Assembly: GCA_964475835.1 (NCBI GenBank)
Contig: CAYYYL010000039.1
Span: 1-25,190, forward strand
DNA length: 25,190 nucleotides
DNA from: JABDCI01 sp964475835
GTDB lineage: Bacteria > Verrucomicrobiota > Verrucomicrobiia > JABWAM01
Reading direction: 5' to 3'
Within the stretch, counting starts at the first letter, position 1; the number at the start of each line of letters is the position of its first letter. Position numbers and translations under genes: made by a program. Below, in pieces: positions 23,480 through 25,190 of the stretch. The notes below the pieces were generated by a model. That model had not been told where the DNA came from. It was given only the letters and a program-made list of their open reading frames with translations, and did no database searches.

Positions 23480-23549
23480 GCGGTCAGACGATAGTGCAAG
23501 AACCGGGAAAAGCAAAGCAACAGCATGGGCAAAGAATCCCTTTTCTCCC

Positions 23550-23637
23550 CTTCGTGCTCTTCGCGTTCTTCGTGGTAAAAAACAGTTTACTTGAGCGGGT
23601 TCATGGAGTCACCACGAAGGACGCGAAGAGCACGAAG
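23550..23637. repeat. Intergenic inverted repeat with 9-nt periodic arms
   Basis: The left arm (23550-23576) and right arm (23611-23637) match as reverse complements at 26 of 27 positions, with a 34-base loop. Each arm consists of three 9-base units: ACCACGAAG, GACGCGAAG and AGCACGAAG on the right, and their complements on the left. It lies between the divergent HDOD and UbiD-like genes (281-base gap). ACCACGAAGGACACGAAG-type repeats are known to me from several bacterial genomes. The rest of the gap shows no RNA gene or clear promoter. Confidence 0.88.
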
Positions 23638-23760
23638 TTTTGAACACCCTGACAGGCTGCAAACGTCTACAACATTCCGAATAGGATACACCCTTTGCAC
23701 CCTGGAGCAGGATATCCTCTTGTACCAGCGAAACATCCTGTTTATATCTGAGTTTCCCCC

Positions 23761-25190
23761 ATGGCGTTCGACTCAACCACAACCTGGATTCAAGCGCTGG
23801 AGCAGGCTGGAGAGCTGCTGCGCATCTCCGTCCCGGTCTCCACCGAACTCGAGATCACGGAGATCGCCAACCGCCAGATGAAATCCCCTGGCGGCGGCAA
23901 GGCCCTGCTCTTCGAAAATGTCCGCATCGGACATGCCACTTCAAAATCCTCCCCCTTTCCCGTTCTCATCAACTCCATGGGGTCAGCTCGGCGCATAGCG
24001 ATGGCCCTGGGTGTCGACCACGTGGACGAAGTTGCCCGCCAACTCGGCTCCCTTCTCAAAGCCAAGCCGCCCAATTCCTTCTCGGAAGCCCTCGGCCTTC
24101 TCAAGCAAGCCCTGGACCTCCGCCACGCCAAACCCAAAGTCGTCTCCCGAGGGTCATGCAAGGACGTTATCCATCATCGCAACCAAAGCTCCTTCTCCCT
24201 CCACGATCTGCCCATCCTGAAATGCTGGCCCGACGACGGAGGCCCCTTCATCACCTTTCCCGTCGTCACCACGCGTGATCCCGACACCGGGGAACGCAAC
24301 TGGGGCATGTACCGCATGCAGGTGTACGACGGCTGGAAGACCGGCATGCACTGGCAGGTTCACAAGGTGGGTGCTCGGCACGGACGCCGCTATTACGAAA
24401 CGGGAAAGAAAATGCCCGTAGCCGTCACGATCGGCGGAGATCCCATCCACACCTTTGCCGCCACCGCGCCACTCCCGGACGGACTGGATGAAGCCCTCCT
24501 CTCCGGCTATCTGCGTCAGAAATCGGTGGAGCTCGTCAAATGCGAAACCAACGATCTCGAAGTCCCCGCCGACGCCGATTTCGTGCTCGAGGGCTACGTT
24601 CAACCCGGTGAAACCCTCCCGGAAGGCCCCTTTGGGGATCACACAGGATTCTATACCCCCATCGATCCCTATCCGGTGTTTCACGTCGAGTGCATCACTC
24701 ACCGAAAAAATGCGGTCTATCCGTGCACCATTGTCGGAAAGCCCCCCATGGAAGACTTCTACATGGGCACCGCTTCGGTTCGCATCTTTTTGCCCGTCTT
24801 TCGCATGAATTTTCCGGAAATTGTGGATATCGCCCTCCCCGCAGAAGGAGTGTTCCACAACCTCGTCTTTGTCAGCATCAAGAAACAATACCCCTATCAT
24901 GCCTTCAAAATCATGAACGGCCTCTGGGGAATGGGTCAGATGATGTTTTCGAAAATCATTGTCGTCGTGGACGAACACGTGGATGTGCAGAACACCAGCG
25001 ATGTGCTTTTCCACCTCTGCTCCAATGTCGATCCCCAGCGTGACACCATTTTCACCAAGGGACCGTGCGACAGCCTTGACCATGCCCAATCCCTTCCGAA
25101 TTTGGGAAGCCACATGGGCATCGATGCCACCTCCAAGCTTCCCAGTGAAGGCTACTCCCGCACCTGGCCGAAGGAAATGACCATGCCCCC
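23761..25190 (+). CDS. UbiD family decarboxylase, 3' end outside window
   Basis: At least 476 residues are visible and the frame is still open at the right edge. UbiD proteins use prenylated FMN and a divalent metal to decarboxylate (or carboxylate) aromatic and unsaturated acids. Bacterial UbiD acts in ubiquinone or menaquinone synthesis. Landmarks are N180-W-G-M-Y-R in a segment equivalent to the metal- and prFMN-binding NxGxYR of UbiD, MHWQVHKVGARHG (about 197-209), VKCETNDLEVPADADFVLEG, EGPFGDHTG (288-296) with the catalytic acidic residue, KPPMED, and SHMGIDATSKLP close to the usual C-terminus. Only a short tail is therefore missing. No UbiX (prenyltransferase) gene is present in the window. 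The ATG at 23761 has no clear ribosome binding site. Whether it serves quinone synthesis or another aromatic acid is not decidable here. Confidence 0.93.
   Translation, partial: MAFDSTTTWIQALEQAGELLRISVPVSTELEITEIANRQMKSPGGGKALLFENVRIGHATSKSSPFPVLINSMGSARRIAMALGVDHVDEVARQLGSLLKAKPPNSFSEALGLLKQALDLRHAKPKVVSRGSCKDVIHHRNQSSFSLHDLPILKCWPDDGGPFITFPVVTTRDPDTGERNWGMYRMQVYDGWKTGMHWQVHKVGARHGRRYYETGKKMPVAVTIGGDPIHTFAATAPLPDGLDEALLSGYLRQKSVELVKCETNDLEVPADADFVLEGYVQPGETLPEGPFGDHTGFYTPIDPYPVFHVECITHRKNAVYPCTIVGKPPMEDFYMGTASVRIFLPVFRMNFPEIVDIALPAEGVFHNLVFVSIKKQYPYHAFKIMNGLWGMGQMMFSKIIVVVDEHVDVQNTSDVLFHLCSNVDPQRDTIFTKGPCDSLDHAQSLPNLGSHMGIDATSKLPSEGYSRTWPKEMTMP

Noticed and set aside
24154..25113. Open frame of 319 codons on the minus strand opposite the UbiD-like gene
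   Set aside because: The plus strand has an uninterrupted UbiD frame with family motifs to the window edge; the minus frame is a shadow.

Overview
This is a bacterial window with moderately high GC and dense coding. It very likely comes from an organism with a Gram-negative type envelope: there is a Wzx-like flippase, a lipoprotein signal, and many membrane-bound glycan enzymes. The intergenic palindromic repeats are of kinds I associate with Verrucomicrobiota and other PVC-type genomes, but this placement is a low-confidence inference because no rRNA or tRNA gene is present. No stretch longer than about 300 bases lacks a gene. The gaps of 220-280 bases at 12.6, 13.7, 15.7, 19.8 and 23.5 kb mostly hold inverted repeats.

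Left flank (1-2.4 kb): the 3' part of a papain-like (C1A) cysteine peptidase, a DUF1697 protein, and an M42 family metallo-aminopeptidase. These look unrelated to what follows.

Surface-glycan region (2.4-21.0 kb). First come a family 2 glycosyltransferase and a convergent polysaccharide flippase. A tightly packed four-gene + strand operon follows (4.9-8.7 kb): an acyl carrier protein, a MaoC-dehydratase/SDR-reductase fusion, an FkbH-like HAD protein, and a left-handed beta-helix acyltransferase. Together they look like a dedicated route that builds a small hydroxyacyl group on the carrier protein and transfers it to a sugar. A - strand operon (12.6 to 8.7 kb) encodes a methyltransferase, an SGNH-fold membrane-anchored protein and a GT-C type multi-pass glycosyltransferase. 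Diverging from it on the + strand (14.0-21.0 kb) are a second GT-C protein, a second SGNH protein, a DUF5989 mini-protein, another small membrane protein, an O-carbamoyltransferase (NodU/CmcH/TobZ family) and a zinc-finger methyltransferase. The two sides therefore mirror each other in content (GT-C, SGNH, methyltransferase), and the right side adds carbamoylation. The simplest reading is one locus that makes, exports and decorates (acyl, carbamoyl, methyl) a cell-surface polysaccharide.

Right flank (21.0-25.2 kb): a small lipoprotein, an HDOD signalling protein overlapping a metallo-beta-lactamase-fold hydrolase gene (one operon), and a UbiD-family decarboxylase cut by the window end.

Three families of intergenic inverted repeats punctuate the region: a GGAGGGCGACG-type palindrome (three sites), a 10-nt-period repeat with a perfect 14-bp palindromic core, and a 9-nt-period repeat. 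No transposase, CRISPR array or RNA gene was found.
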